A stretch of DNA of 64,000 bases from Girardinichthys multiradiatus (taxonomy: Eukaryota > Chordata > Actinopteri > Cyprinodontiformes > Goodeidae). The position numbers and the translations under genes are program-made. The stretch lies in the NCBI RefSeq assembly GCF_021462225.1, contig NC_061804.1, positions 15,972,005 through 16,036,004 on the forward strand, read 5' to 3'. This document shows positions 47,888-59,464 of this stretch, piece after piece; positions within the stretch are counted from its first letter, which is position 1; each line of letters opens with the position of its first letter. Below the pieces are notes generated by a model, which had not been told where the DNA came from, searched no databases, and worked only from the letters and a program-made list of their open reading frames with translations.

Positions 47888-48514
47888 TCAGGGTGGTTTC
47901 CGGGCTTTGTTAACCAGGCTGGTGGCAGATGGGAAAAAACTGTTCTTGTGGCGTGAGGTTTTGGTCCGGATGGACCGCAGCCTCCTGCCAGAGGGGAGAG
48001 TCTCAAAGAGTCTGTGACCGGGGTGGGAGGGATCAGCCAGAATCTTCCCTGCCCGCTTCAGGGTCCTGGAGGTGTACAGTTCCTGGAGCGACAGTAGACT
48101 GCAGCCAATCACCTTCTCAGCAGACCGAATGACACGCTGCAGCCTGCCCTTATCCTTGGCTGTAGCAGCGGCGTACCAGATGGTGATGGAGGAGGTGAGG
48201 ATGGACTCAATGATGGCTGTGTAGAAGTGCACCATCATAGTCTTTGGCAGGTTGAATTTCTTCAGCTGCCGCAGGAAGAACATCCTCTGCTGGGCTTTCT
48301 TGATGAGGGAGCTGATGTTTGGCTCCCACTTGAGATCCTGGGAGATGATGATTCCCAGGAAGCGGAAAGATTCCACAGTGTCAATTGTGGAGTCACAGAG
48401 GGTGATGGGGGCAGGTGGGGCTGGGTTCTGCCTGAAGTCCACAACCATCTCCACTGTCTTTAGAGCGTTGAGCTCAAGGTTGTTCTGGCTGCACCAGTCC
48501 AACAGATGGTCCAC
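47888..48514 (-). pseudogene. LINE reverse transcriptase C-terminal part
   Basis: The 208-codon frame begins MDHLLDWCSQNNLELNALKT, downstream of the catalytic FADD motif, and includes FRFLGIIISQDLKWEPNI, FLRQLKKFNL, and the C-terminal KTSRHKNSFFPSA typical of this LINE family. It has no internal stop. The frame actually continues upstream to the fold-back near 48600 (ISDGDESAYRWEV). Without the 5' two thirds it is inactive. Confidence 0.85.
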
Positions 48515-48581
48515 CTCCCATCTGTACGCAGACTCATCACCATCAGAGATGAGTCCGATCAGGGTGGTGTCGTCCGCAAAC

Positions 48582-48605
48582 TTCAGAAGCTTGACAGCTT
48601 CTGAA
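48582..48605. repeat. Fold-back palindrome 1 at LINE 5' end
   Basis: TTCAGAAGCT (48582-48591), loop TGAC, then AGCTTCTGAA (48596-48605), a perfect 10-bp inverted repeat. The left arm is LINE sequence, as the same TTCAGAAGCTTGACAG occurs at 57908 in the fuller copy. The right arm is not LINE sequence. Confidence 0.9.
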
Positions 48606-48608
48606 ACA

Positions 48609-48645
48609 GATTCTGGTGCGAAGCTGATAGCTTCGCACCAGAATC
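48609..48645. repeat. Fold-back palindrome 2 at LINE 5' end
   Basis: GATTCTGGTGCGAAGCT (48609-48625), loop GAT, then the perfect reverse complement AGCTTCGCACCAGAATC (48629-48645). It lies 3 bases after the first palindrome and is absent from the related LINE at 57.9 kb. Confidence 0.95.
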
Positions 48646-49316
48646 AAAACACACACCTTTAAAAATACCGTCAATAAAAGGGTTAAAATGCATAAGCGCG
48701 GACGGCGCGTTAAGATCAATCTTCTGTGTTTAAAATCACCCTTTAAATAAAATTTGTCTTAACTTTCAAAACTCACAAACACAGAACACAAAGCTGAGCA
48801 CGTGTGCTGCAGATAGTCTGCTAGCACCAAGATAGCTGAGTTCAACAAAAACAAAAACAAACTTCTTAAAACGAAAAACATTTAGATCATTTCACCCTAA
48901 ATCCTTCTCTTGAATTGTGTTGAGGAGGAGTTGTCCGGGCGACAACGACATTTGAAGAAAGCTCTGTGAACAAAGGGTTAGCTTCCAGCTAACCTCCGTA
49001 GCTGTGGATGAAAGACGGCTCACTCTGTCCACCAACCAACTGCACATTACCGTAACCACGGTGATGCAGGGCCGTTGTCCTTCCTTCAGACTCGGCTTAT
49101 AGAGACAGCGTCTCTGCAGGGAATTCTCTGGAACACAGTTTGCTTCTGCAGGCCTCAGAGAGAAAGTAAAGCAATGCTTACACCTTAATTTCCCCTTTTT
49201 ATAAATGAATACTGGGTACACAAACAGTGATTCACTCGTACTTAACTTGTGCATATGATCGCGTGATCTTATGACACCCTTGGATCCAGTTTGAAGAGTT
49301 TATGTCTTTTTGCCAG

Positions 49317-50763
49317 TGTTGGGTTTATGATTATTGATTGATTAATCTTGATCAATAATTATAATTACAAATCATAATCTGACAAAATCAACTTCTTAAC
49401 CAAAATCCTCATTTATGAATCGAGACCAGAGATGTTTCTGGTGTTGTAATTGTGGCTCAACGCCTTTGATAATTACAACCATTAAATACTCCGTAATAAT
49501 TAATAACTATTGCCGGAGATGTCACTGTTTAATCGACCATTTCTGTCGAAACGTGTGGAACGTTAACCTTATTTTGACTGACGAATCACTTTTGCACACA
49601 ATGAACACAAAACGCTCTCTCTTTATCTATGTGAATATTTATTAATCTTCACCTACTTAACATGCAAAGTTCTACAAACACAGGGGTAACACATCTAACT
49701 AAGCAAAATTCAACAAACGGCAGTGGGTATGTATTGAATCAACCAGCAGTTTATGGCAAAAACAGAAGACGGAATGAGAATATGAAAAGTGGTGTGGTGG
49801 CGAGTGGGAGGGGGGGTGGGTTGTAGCGCAGCTCCGACTGTACTCAGTGATCTCCTGATCATAAAACTTCCCCCCAACTCCTGAGCACAAAGGATTCTAA
49901 CTTTTGGCAGCAATCTAGCACAGTGAAGTTGAAGACAAAAGGGAAATGGAGAATTTTACCATGAGGTCGTTTTAACAGTCCAGTCTGGCAACGCACCCGC
50001 GTTGACTCTCAGATAGTAAAACACAAGCAGCTCTAGGACCGCGGCGGATCCCGATATCAAAATAACACATCAAAGTTTCAATAAGCAAGGTTACATGCAC
50101 ATATCATTCAGAACACATGAGATCCTAACCAGCGATTCTGATCGCTTCTACAACCTCTGACCCTGCCCAGGCCTTCTAGTAAAGAAATAAAAGATTAAAT
50201 AAAAGATGGGTTTTACTTGGTGAAGTTTCCTTCTGGGTCCGCGAGTGAGAGGAAGAAGGGGGGTTGAGCAGACCCCGCAGTTACACTCCAAGAGAGCGGT
50301 CAGTCCCGTCCTTTGGTCTTCTTGACGAAAAGGAAAAAATAGGAGCTGACCATCAGCAGTCGACTAGGGGTGAAACACGATGGCGGTTCGTTCCTCGAAC
50401 TCTGTGTTTTTAGTTACGTGTTAAACTCACATCTTCGATCAGCAAAGTGACATTTCTGGCCTTCCTAGTCCAGAAACCTCCGTTATGAATTGTTCGTTGG
50501 CCAACAAGAGAGAGAAATAAATGAAGACTCCACGTGGGATCTCTTTTACTTCCAAGGACGCTCCAGTTGCGTGGCAACCCCGTCAAGATTGCCAGCTGAA
50601 AGCGGGGTCTTCAACATGGAGGCCTCCATACATAGCGCCCTGTGACGTCAGACTTGGGGCGTGTCATATCAGCCGCCATGTCCTGGATACAAAATGGCCG
50701 AAAGCAGCAGGAGGCCTGGTGTCTGTGCAAGTAGTCCAATATTCAGCAACAAGTGGTCCAACA
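49317..50763 (-). mobile_element. Solo LTR family X in LTR Y
   Basis: It starts TGTTGGGTTTATG and ends GTGGTCCAACA, 1447 bp, with a perfect 4-bp duplication CCAG at 49313-49316 and 50764-50767. It aligns in order with the 39039-40530 copy: TTCTTAACCAAAATCC, TCTTTATCTATGTGAATATT, CATGCAAAGTTCTACA, TAAAACTTCCCCC and CTTTTGGCAGCAA are shared. No internal retroviral region is present. Confidence 0.9.
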
Positions 50764-51002
50764 CCAGCAAAGAGACATTAGCACGCTGTGCCTCCCCTAT
50801 CCCGGTCCCACAGAGGAGCAGTGGAAGAGATCGGACCATTGGAAAGGTGGGGGTTTTATACAGCCAGTGGAATCATGGGAAGTCCGCCGTTACCCCCAAT
50901 TCCTACGTTGTGCCGGAAGTAGGTTAATGCAATTTATTTTGAAAGTTGCAGAAAAGTCCGTACCGCATTTCCTATTGTAACCCATGGCTGTGGGTCCCAA
51001 CA

Positions 51003-54000
51003 TTTTGAAAATGGAATAGAACAAAAGTCACGATTTTTGTTAACCAAAAAAGTGATTTCATTATTGTTGGAAAAAAGTTATCAACTGTTTAGTTTAATAC
51101 ATGTTTATGTTTGAAGTTCTACTATAGTTAAGATGATTCTTATGATTGTTTTTTAGTGTAAAAAAGGGTTTGTGGAAGTTTAAGGAATGCGGTCTGGAGT
51201 GGATCACTCTCTGGACATGACATGCTCATACCATATATGGGAATGACTACTCTTTTATGTTGAAATCTCTGTAAGAATTGGCTGAACCAATTCCTGCTAG
51301 TTGCTTGTTGGAATGTGAGTTGTAAATAAAAGGCTGGGGCAAGGATTTCTGCCTTTGTGAGAAGGAAGTCACTGTTGTGGCAGAGGACTGTCTCACCCTT
51401 GCAAGTCAAACTTACTTGGTTCACTTGTGTCTTACTTTACACTTGTCTGTATTTATCAGCTTTCTAACTCTATCAATTATCATGGTTACATTTTAGATGG
51501 TGGCTTGGTAGAAAGAGTATCTGAAGTGAAGTTTTAGGAGACTTTTAGCCATTAAACTTAATTGGAAATCTCATTTAAAGAACGGTAATCAAGTGTGTAA
51601 AAATATGTCAATTTTAAATCATGTTAAATAAAGTTAAGAGCATTTACTGAATCAAATCGTAATATTCTGCATTGTCCCTTTCTTTTTAAATATTTGAGTT
51701 CCTAAAGTGTGGGGCAACACCTATGTGACTGCCATTTATTCTTTGTTAAGAATCATACATATTGTAGATGCAACAGATCAAACCAAGATCTACAGTTAAC
51801 ATAAGTTGAATTTTAACTATTCAGTAAATTTCCAGAATTGGCATCAGTTGTGTACACACTCAGGAGAAATTATTAGCAAAAGACTTTTGCATTACCATTC
51901 AATAGCATTGATCATGTCAGAAAACATATTTTAGAAATATATATATAAGCTACATTATAGCAGATGTGAAGTAAAAAAATGGAATATTTTAGATATTTAA
52001 AAAAATTTTGATCTGTTATTTGGTTTAAGAAATTCTATAAAGACAGAAATACTGGTATTAGAGAGAATTGATGTTGAATGCAATTCATTTGTTTTGGTTT
52101 TATTTTGTAAATATAGTCTTCCTGCTCCTTTTTTACTCATGGAAATGTGTTTTTGTAATGGTGGAGTATATATTGGTGTATGCATGTTGAAATCAAATGA
52201 ATAATTAAACTGAATAGAGTTAAAGAGACAGCATGAACCATTTTTTACCTCAGCCTCATTTGGCCTCAAAGAGTGCAACCAGCCTGAAAAGTAATTAAAG
52301 ACTTAAAGCACTGTCAAATTTGCTCTCTAACTTCAAATGAATTACCAAACTGATGTCAGCTTTCATAGGCAAAGATCCGTAAACATAATCTGTCACCAGG
52401 TATTAACAGTTATGGTAAAATCCCCCATTACATCATTACTTTAAATAAAGTAGACAGTTGCATCTTACACAAAAGAAAACCCAAAATGAAGGACTTAGTC
52501 AAGCTAGCAGAGAAACACAGACATGAATTCCCAAAAAGTTGCATTTTTATAGTAACATTAAAAAAGCAATTTCAACTGATTGTTTTCTTATAGCTGTTGT
52601 TTTCCTTAACTATGATTTTTTTTTTTATCTTACTATGAAGATCATTAAATAATTAAGATGCATAAATACAGTGGAGCTCAATTGTTATCAAATGGGATTA
52701 TCAGGTCAGTGATGATTCACACAGAGTAATTCCTAACCATGAGTAAAGAGATTCTTACAGTGATGCCTGCTTAACTATTTAAAATAACAAAAGTGTAATC
52801 TGATCATTTTCATTTGTCTAAACCTTAAATTGGCACATAGAAACTTAAACCTCTTAAGTAGTACACATCAATTGAGGATTCAACGGATTGCACATGCAAA
52901 TTGGTAAAAGTTCCAGTGTGGTGGCAGTTACAAAATTCGCCTAGGTATTGTGATTAAGGTTTTTCGAAAGGACAGTGCAGATGTGCTTGCAACTATGCGA
53001 TAAACTTTAATGGAAGAGAATAAAACTATAAACTGTTTAAAAACAAGACACTTTAAATTAATGCTGCTCTGATGAATTGCTGAGTTACAGTCCAGATATT
53101 ATTCTGCATCTATGATGAGAAGATTATGACAGTCAAAGGTTGTTAGCCTTTGTGCTGCCACATGACGTGTAAATAAAATGCTTTGGACAGGAAATTAATT
53201 CGCTGCACATTTGTGCTCATTATGAGAGGGGGGAAATTGTTTAGTGTGGCGTGGCTGCCCACGGGCCAGAGAGTGATGAGTATACTTTCACATGCAATTT
53301 CTGGCTGGCAGCAGCTGTCTTCTGCCAATTAGATGCATTGTGTGCATCTGTCTGTATATCAATGTGTGTATGTGTGTGCATACTCCATTTTGTTCCCAAA
53401 CATATCCAGCCTGGTCTACCAACCCTACAGGAACATGCTGTCTGAGTTTTGGCAACCCTTCTGACATTGTTTATATCATTACACACATGACACTGTCATT
53501 GCACGCATATTAGATCGTCAGATCTCCTCGTGTCCAATTCCGATTAAATCCAGAGGTCCTTTGGGCTAAGGAAACAGACCCAAACTTCTTTCCTCATCAA
53601 TTTAGATCAGTGCTTTAAGTGGAGACAATTAAGTGCCGATACTTCCCTTAATGTCATGCAAATATGGAACAGAAACATGGGTAATATTTGTATATAGATC
53701 TATCTATTAATCTAAAGCTCAGTATTTCTATTGTACTCTGGCTACTGGTCATCTTGTCTTACGTTTTTGTTGACTTCTCTTTCGGCGGCAGAATCGACAG
53801 CAACAGACTTATGAGTGCCGCTACTGCATACCGGTGCATACCAGCCCACTTAAAGCACTGATTTAGATAACATACAACCTACGTTAATAATAAACTATGG
53901 TAACAAAAACAAAGGTAGGGAAAATTGTGTGCAGGAGTTGTAAGATATTTAGGAAAAATGAAAGAAAAGAAATTAGTAATAGGTAAATTTTGTGAAGTGG

Positions 54001-54356
54001 TACAGTGATTCAGCAGTAACACAGTGCAGCAGCTCATTTGAGTCGAAGAAGAACACAAAAAACCAAGTCATGGCGTGGATCTGAAGATAAAAGAAAATGT
54101 CTGAAAATATTTCGTAGGGCTATGTGTAGTAGTGAAGAGGTGTAGGATCATAACTACATTTGAACACCGAAGTAGCAACAGAAACCACAATGAGACTGGA
54201 TGAGCGCAATTCTGCTCCTAAAGCAATCTGTTGCAACTGCATGGCGTTGTTTGGTCCTGTCATAAAGTTTTCATGATAGCAACCCTGGCCAACTGATGGT
54301 GTACATTTTCTGATTTTTACCAATCCCTGGACTTGACTAACAGTGTGAATGTTCCA
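51003..54356. other. Non-genic stretch
   Basis: No gene recognised. AT-rich, with poly-T at 52617-52625. At 51330-51410 an AATAAAAGGCTGGGGC run followed by a GC-richer stretch recalls the R-U5 part of an LTR, but I find no second copy and no tips. Confidence 0.35.
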
Positions 54357-54600
54357 TAAGAGAAGTTACAACGAGAAGCTAAAAACAGCCTCTCAGCCAA
54401 AGACCCAGCTGTACTTTGGAATCGTCTGAGAAACATCAATGGCTACAGGAGCCTGTCCCTGCACCCTGAGCAGAACCCTTTTCTGGAAGATTGCCCTAAA
54501 AGCTTCTATTGCAGTTTTGAAAAGCAGCCGTTCACACCTCCCACCAACTCATAGGCATCGCATTCAAATACAAAAGCCCCCAAGCACCAACCACCCTCCT
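54357..54600 (+). pseudogene. LINE ORF fragment
   Basis: One frame reads SLSAKDPAVLWNRLRNINGY and then, 25 residues on, FYCSFEKQPFTPPT. The linker between endonuclease and RT in Jockey/CR1-group LINEs has the same order (a Trp-containing helix, then FYCRFE). It ends at a TAG near 54552. It is an isolated fragment of another LINE copy. Confidence 0.5.
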
Positions 54601-54839
54601 TTTCTTGGATCCCATGTCTAGATGTCTGAGAAGGATGTCAAAAGGCCCTTTCAACATCAGAACGGTTCGGTACAGCTCTACTCACTTTCTAGGCCTTTCC
54701 ATTAGTAATGGTTACGTAGATCCGTTACTATTTTTAGTACCTGCCTGCTGTTCCAACCATGCTGAGTCATGCTTAAAACGTGATGCCAGAAAACTGTCGA
54801 TCACTGATTGGGTAGGGGGCAGTGTTACAAGTCTTTTTT

Positions 54840-55180
54840 TGTGCACAAACTTGATGAATAAACCTGATTTTTATTGTGACAATTATGAAGTGGAAGAAAG
54901 ATCATGTGCAGTTTAAAAAAAGTTTTAAAGTAAAAATCTGAAAAGTGTGGCACGCATTTGTATTCAGCCACATTACTTTGTAAAACATAATTTGCTGCAA
55001 ATACAGCTGGTAATATCTCTACCAGCATTTTTTACATAAAATTAAATTTTTGCCCATTCTTGGATGCAAATCATCTGTAATCTTCAGCTTCTAAGTCTTG
55101 CCATAAATTCCCAAATGAATTCACGTCTGGACTTTGACTGGAACTATAGAACACATTAATATGATATGAAAAATAAAAAA
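54840..55180 (-). pseudogene. Tc1-like fossil, 3' part
   Basis: ATCTGAAAAGTGTGGCACGC and TTTGTATTCAGCC, then GCAAATACAGCTG, CTCTACCAGC, TTGCCCATTCTTG and GTCTGGACTTTGACTGG follow the reverse complement of the transposase 3' end of a common fish Tc1 family. The frame is lost. Only this half is present. Confidence 0.6.
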
Positions 55181-55316
55181 ATTTTTTTTACAAAGGGCCT
55201 GGTTGGTTTAGGTAGATTTTTCTTTCCATAAATAAATGAAGTCATCATTTAGGAACAGCTTGTTGTGTTTATTCAGATTATCTTTGTCTCATATTAAAAT
55301 TTGTCAGATGATCTGG

Positions 55317-55828
55317 TGTTATGATTTGGGGTTGTTTGGTTTTTGGTTTTGGGTTTTTTCTTATGTTTTTCACAGTTCAAGTTTTGAATCATGTTTCTGT
55401 TTATTTTCCTGGTCATGCTTTAGTTTTGTCGTCTTGTTCTTGTTTTGTCTCTTGTTCTTGTTTTGTCAAGTTTGGTTTTCTGATGTGGTTATGCTTTTGC
55501 TTCATGTTTTTTCTAGTTTCTGTTAGTTCGTGTTCAAGAGTCTCTGTTTTGCTCCAGCCACATTTGTTCTGTTAATTCGGATCACCTGCACCTATTAATC
55601 TGTCTTCTTGTTTCACCTGGTCACACTCCATAAATACATAAATACATTTTCCTGCTCAAGTCTTGTTTTCGGATCATGCCATGCCTGTCCCGCCTGCCCG
55701 TTTGTTGTTTTGTTCCTGTCTCCTGCTGTGAGTGAGTTTTTGTTTTTTGTCATTAAATCCTTTTTTACTTACCATCACGCTGCCTTCTTGTCTGCATTCT
55801 GGGGTCCTATATCTCGCAAACCATAACA
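55317..55828 (+). repeat. 5' LTR of the non-autonomous element
   Basis: 512 bp, tips TGTTATG and CATAACA are perfect inverted copies. It holds two units of a 19-bp T-rich repeat (CGTCTTGTTCTTGTTTTGT-like) at about 55430-55468. AATACATAAATACA and CATTAAATCC are possible polyadenylation region parts. Confidence 0.9.
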
Positions 55829-56524
55829 AAATGTTTCCGCCAACAATGGACCTCGCGGATGAGCATCAGGTTAGCTCCATGGACCTCTTTACGTTCCTGT
55901 TTCGGGAGGCGGAGAAGTCGTTGCGCCGGTCTGCAGGGCTGTCAGTGCCGCAGTCGGTTTTTTATGGATCCAGGTTGGATTCCATGTCTGGGGACAGGTC
56001 CCCTTCGTCGCCGTTCTTCTCCTCCCCTTCATACAGCAGTGAAACCCTCGCCCTCCTCCCACCGCAAGAAAAGGCGGCATGGAGTGCCTTCCTGTGGTTT
56101 GGCTGCCGAGGAGGTGGTTTCCCTGTCAGCGGACGTGAGGGCTGCGGCAAGTAAGCCCGCATCTTCGTCTGCCACAGCACTGTCTCCCAGGCTCGCTGCA
56201 GCTCCGCCCATGCCGTCTGCGCTCGCTCCAGCCCATGGCACTGAGTCTTCGCCTGATGAACTGGTTGAGCGGCTGAGGTTCTACGCACGACAGATCAAGA
56301 GCTTTAAGAGGACCAGTTTCATGTATTCCTCTCCGGAGCTGATGGAGAGGATCAGGCAGATGGAGAGGGACTATGAGACTGCAGTAAGGCAGTTTTACTG
56401 CCCTCCACCTCCTACCACGCCAGGACTCCAGGCCAGACACACCACAGCCTGACTCCAGGCCAGACGGCGCAGAGGACGTTGTAAGAGGGACGCCCCGGCT
56501 CAAGTCATTGGGGGCCCCGGTAAC

Positions 56525-56641
56525 GCCTCTGCTCACGCCTCTGAGGGTCTCAGCGACGCCTCAGCCTCTGCTCACGCCACTGAGGGTCCCGCCGACGCCT
56601 CAGCCTCTTCTCACGCCACTGAGGGTCCCGCCGACACCTCA
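56525..56641 (+). repeat. 39-bp tandem repeat, three units
   Basis: Units start at 56525, 56564 and 56603 with GCCTCTGCTCACGCC followed by an ACTGAGGGTCCCGCCGAC-like segment. The unit is a multiple of three and keeps the gag-like frame. Confidence 0.9.
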
Positions 56642-56761
56642 GCTCCTGTTCCTACTCTGCAGGGGTTCAGTGAGGAACTGGTCCTCGTTCTGGCTTCTGA
56701 ACCCTGCGACGAGGGGTTCGAGGAACAGTTTGTCCTCGTTCTGGCCATTGAACCCAGAGAC

Positions 56762-56911
56762 GAGGGTTCGCCAGGCTCTGCTTTTGTCTCTGAGGGTTCG
56801 CCAGGCTCTGCTTCTGCCTCTGAGAGTTCGTCAGGCTCTGCTTCTGCCTCTGAGGGTTCGCCAGGCTCTGCTTCTGCCTCTGAGGGTTCGCCAGGCTCTG
56901 CTTCTGCCTCT
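56762..56911 (+). repeat. 30-bp tandem repeat, five units
   Basis: Units start at 56762, 56792, 56822, 56852 and 56882, each GAGGGTTCGCCAGGCTCTGC plus a TTCTGCCTCT-like end, with a partial sixth unit at 56912. Being ten codons long they encode EGSPGSASAS-like repeats in the gag-like frame. Confidence 0.95.
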
Positions 56912-57389
56912 GAGGGTTTCTGGGGGGTCCTCTACTCTGCTTGGTCGCCCGCCGGAATTTTGTTTTTGTTTTTGGGCCTCCTACCCCGACTGCCCGCCCT
57001 GGTCGGGTTGTTTTTTGTTTGGACTCTTATGGGCGTCTGGTATCCGCCCTTAAGAATCAGAATCAGAATCAGAAAAGCTTTATTGCCAAGTACGTTTTTG
57101 GACATACAAGGAATTTGTTTTGGCGTAGTTGGTGCAATACAATACAAATTAAACAGTATAAACATATCTACAATATAATATAAATATATGTGCACAGTTT
57201 TAAGTGAGAGAGTAAATGTAGAGCAGTATAAGATGCAAGAGCAATACAACAGTGCAGGTGATCATTGTGCAAGTATGGCAGTGCAAGTAAAGCAGGAGTC
57301 CAAGCTGAGCGTTAATGTAACGCATAGAGTTACAGGTTACAGGTGTCCTGTAAGCAAAAAAGGGGGGGGGGTGGGGGAAAGGGAGAGTG

Positions 57390-59464
57390 TCAGGGTGGTT
57401 TCCGGACTTTGTTAACAAGGCTGGTGGCAGATGGGAAAAAACTGTTCTTGTGGCGTGAGGTTTTGGTCCGGATGGACCGCAGCCTCCTGCCAGAGGGGAG
57501 AGTCTCAAAGAGTCTGTGACCGGGGTGGGAGGGATCAGCCAGAATCTTCCCTGCCCGCTTCAGGGTCCTGGAGGTGTACAGTTCCTGGAGCGACAGTAGA
57601 CTGCAGCCAATCACCTTCTCAGCAGACTGAATGACACGCTGATGTTTGGCTCCCACTTGAGATCCTGGGAGATGATGGTTCCCAGGAAGCGGAAAGATTC
57701 CACAGTGTCAATTGTGGAGTCACAGAGGGTGATGGGGGCAGATGGGGCTGGGTTCTGCCTGAAGTCCACAACCATCTCCACTGTCTTTAGAGCGTTGAGC
57801 TCAAGGTTGTTCTGGCTGCACCAGTCCAACAGATGGTCCACCTCCCATCTGTACGCGGACTCGTCACCATCAGAGATGAGTCCGATCAGGGTGGTGTCGT
57901 CCGCAAACTTCAGAAGCTTGACAGACTGGTGACTGGAGGTGCAGCTGTTGGTGTACAGGGAGAAGAGCAGAGGAGAGAGAACACAGCCTTGGGGGGAACC
58001 GGTGCTGATGGTCAGGGAGTCAGAGACGTGCTTCCCCAGCCTCACGCGCTGCTTCCTGTCAGACAGGAAGTCAGTGATCCACCTGCAGGTGGAGTCGGGC
58101 ACACTCAGCTGGGAGAGCTTCTCCTGTAGCAGAACTGGGACGATGGTGTTGAAGGCAGAGCTGAAATCCACAAACAGGATCCTGGCATAGGTTCCTGTGG
58201 AGTCCAGGTGGTGGAGGATGAAGTGAAGGGCTAGGTTGATTGCATCATCTACAGACCTGTTGGCTCTGTAGGCAAACTGCAGGGGGTCCAGGAGGGGGTC
58301 GGTGATGTCTTTTAGGTGTGAGAGCACAAGGCGCTCAAAGGACTTCATCACCACAGAGGTCAGGGCGACGGGTCTGAAGTCATTAAGCCCTGTGGTCCTT
58401 GGCTTCTTGGGAACAGGGACGATGGTGGAGGACTTGAAGCAGGCTGGCACATGACATGTCTCCAGTGAGGTGTTAAAAATGTCTGTGAAGACTGGAGACA
58501 GCTGATCAGCGCAGTGCTTCAGGCTGGCTGGTGAGACAGAATCCGGACCAGCAGCTTTGCGGGGGTTCTGTCTCCTGAAGAGTTTGTTGATGTCCCTCTC
58601 CTAGATGGAAAGAGCCGTCCTCGGCATGGGTAGGGGGCTGGTGGGGGGGAACTTCAGGGTGGGGGTTGGAGGTGCCAAGGCCCCTCTTGAGGTTGGGGAG
58701 GTGGGGGTGGTGGATTGTGGCTGCAGCTGTTGGGGGGTGTCATGGGGGATGGTTGCAGGACTGTCCCTTTGTCTTTCAAAGCGGCAGTAGAACTCGTTCA
58801 GGTCGTTGGCGAGGCGTCGGTCGTTGATGGAGTGGGGGGCTTTCGGCTTGTAGTTGGTGATTTGCTTGAGCCCTTTCCAGACAGACGCAGAGTCGTTGGC
58901 TGAGAACTGGTTTTGGAGCTTCTCAGAGTACAGTCGTTTGGCCTCTTTCACTGCCTTGCCAAACTTGTACTTTGCCTCTCTGTATATGTCTTTGTCCCCA
59001 CTCCTGAAGGCCTCTTCCTTATCCAGTCTTAACCTTCTGAGTTTAGCTGTGAACCAGGGTTTGTCGTTGTTGTAACTCACCCTGGTGCATGATGGTACAC
59101 AGCTGTCCTCACAGAAGCTGATGTAGGAAGTCACAGCCTCTATGTACTTGTCCAGACTGTTGGTAGTAGTCCTGAACACATCCCAGTCTGTACAGCCTAA
59201 ACACGCCTGGAGATTCTCCACAGCCTCACTGCTCCACTTCCTTGTCGTCCTCACAACAGGTTTACAGAGCTTTAGTTTCTGCCTGTAGGCAGGAATCAGG
59301 TGGACCATGATGTGGTCGGATTGGCCCAGTGCAGCACGTGGGACGGCATGATAAGCGTCTCTGATGGTGGTGTAACAGAATGTTGTCCTCTCTGGTCGGA
59401 CATTTAATAAACTGTCTATATTTGGGGAGTTCGTGGGTGAGATTACCTTTGTTAAAGTCATCAA
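57390..59464 (-). pseudogene. LINE reverse transcriptase, three lesions
   Basis: On minus, 59464-58601 carries the end of the endonuclease and the linker (with VWKGLKQITNYKPKAPHS and EFYCRFERQ), ending at a TAG at 58601-58603. The same frame continues into RT: KAAGPDSVSPASLKHC, STIVPVPKKPRTTGLNDFRP, ILFVDFSSAFNTIVP with the first Asp, TGSPQGCVLSPLLFSLYTN, and KFADDTTLIG with the catalytic Asp pair. Near 57640 a 175-bp segment present in the 47.5-kb copy is missing, shifting the frame. The C-terminus (57656-57390) is in another frame and includes KVIGCSLLSLQELYTSR. The lesions are few, so this is a young copy. Confidence 0.85.

Larger units (their letters stand above)
47544..48608 (-). mobile_element. 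Jockey/CR1-group LINE, 3' fragment
   Basis: The 3' end is the AGAATCAGAATCAG tail at 47544 followed by AAAGCTTTATTGCCAAGTAC. The fragment reaches about 1.05 kb into the RT gene and stops at 48595, where the sequence folds back on itself in two palindromes. It is the same family as the LINE at 57052-59757 and about as close to it as a recent copy; this copy keeps 175 bp that the other has lost. It is inserted in LTR Y. Confidence 0.85.
46618..51002. mobile_element. Long solo LTR family Y with two insertions
   Basis: The outer block starts TGTTGTGATTATG and ends GTGGGTCCCAACA, with TTTT at 46614-46617 and 51003-51006 as a possible 4-bp duplication. Its own sequence is 46618-47540, 48650-49316 and 50764-51002, about 1.8 kb. 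A LINE fragment fills 47544-48645 and an LTR X fills 49317-50763. Family Y resembles X in tip sequence and length but differs inside. A second, partial Y copy is at 4595-5605. The TTTT duplication alone is weak because the site is T-rich; the matching TG..CA tips are the better support. Confidence 0.7.
55835..57050 (+). pseudogene. Gag-like reading frame with amino-acid repeats
   Basis: Near 55846 one frame begins MDLADEHQVSSMDLFTFLF, and near 56000-56130 the reading must pass to the frame of 55859-56452, which holds SSPDELVERLRFYARQIKSF, SPELMERIRQMERDYETA and VRQFYCPPPP, a conserved helical core of this class of fish element. A TGA at 56450-56452 interrupts it. The same frame then continues to about 57050 with three 13-residue repeats (HATEGPADASAS-like), EELVLVLASEP and EEQFVLVLAIEP, and five SEGSPGSASA repeats. 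The LINE insertion cuts it. Function is unknown to me; a Gag or accessory role is inferred from its position. Confidence 0.6.

Noticed and set aside
57833..59075. Several plus-strand open frames over the LINE
   Set aside because: All are antisense shadows of the LINE RT and linker.
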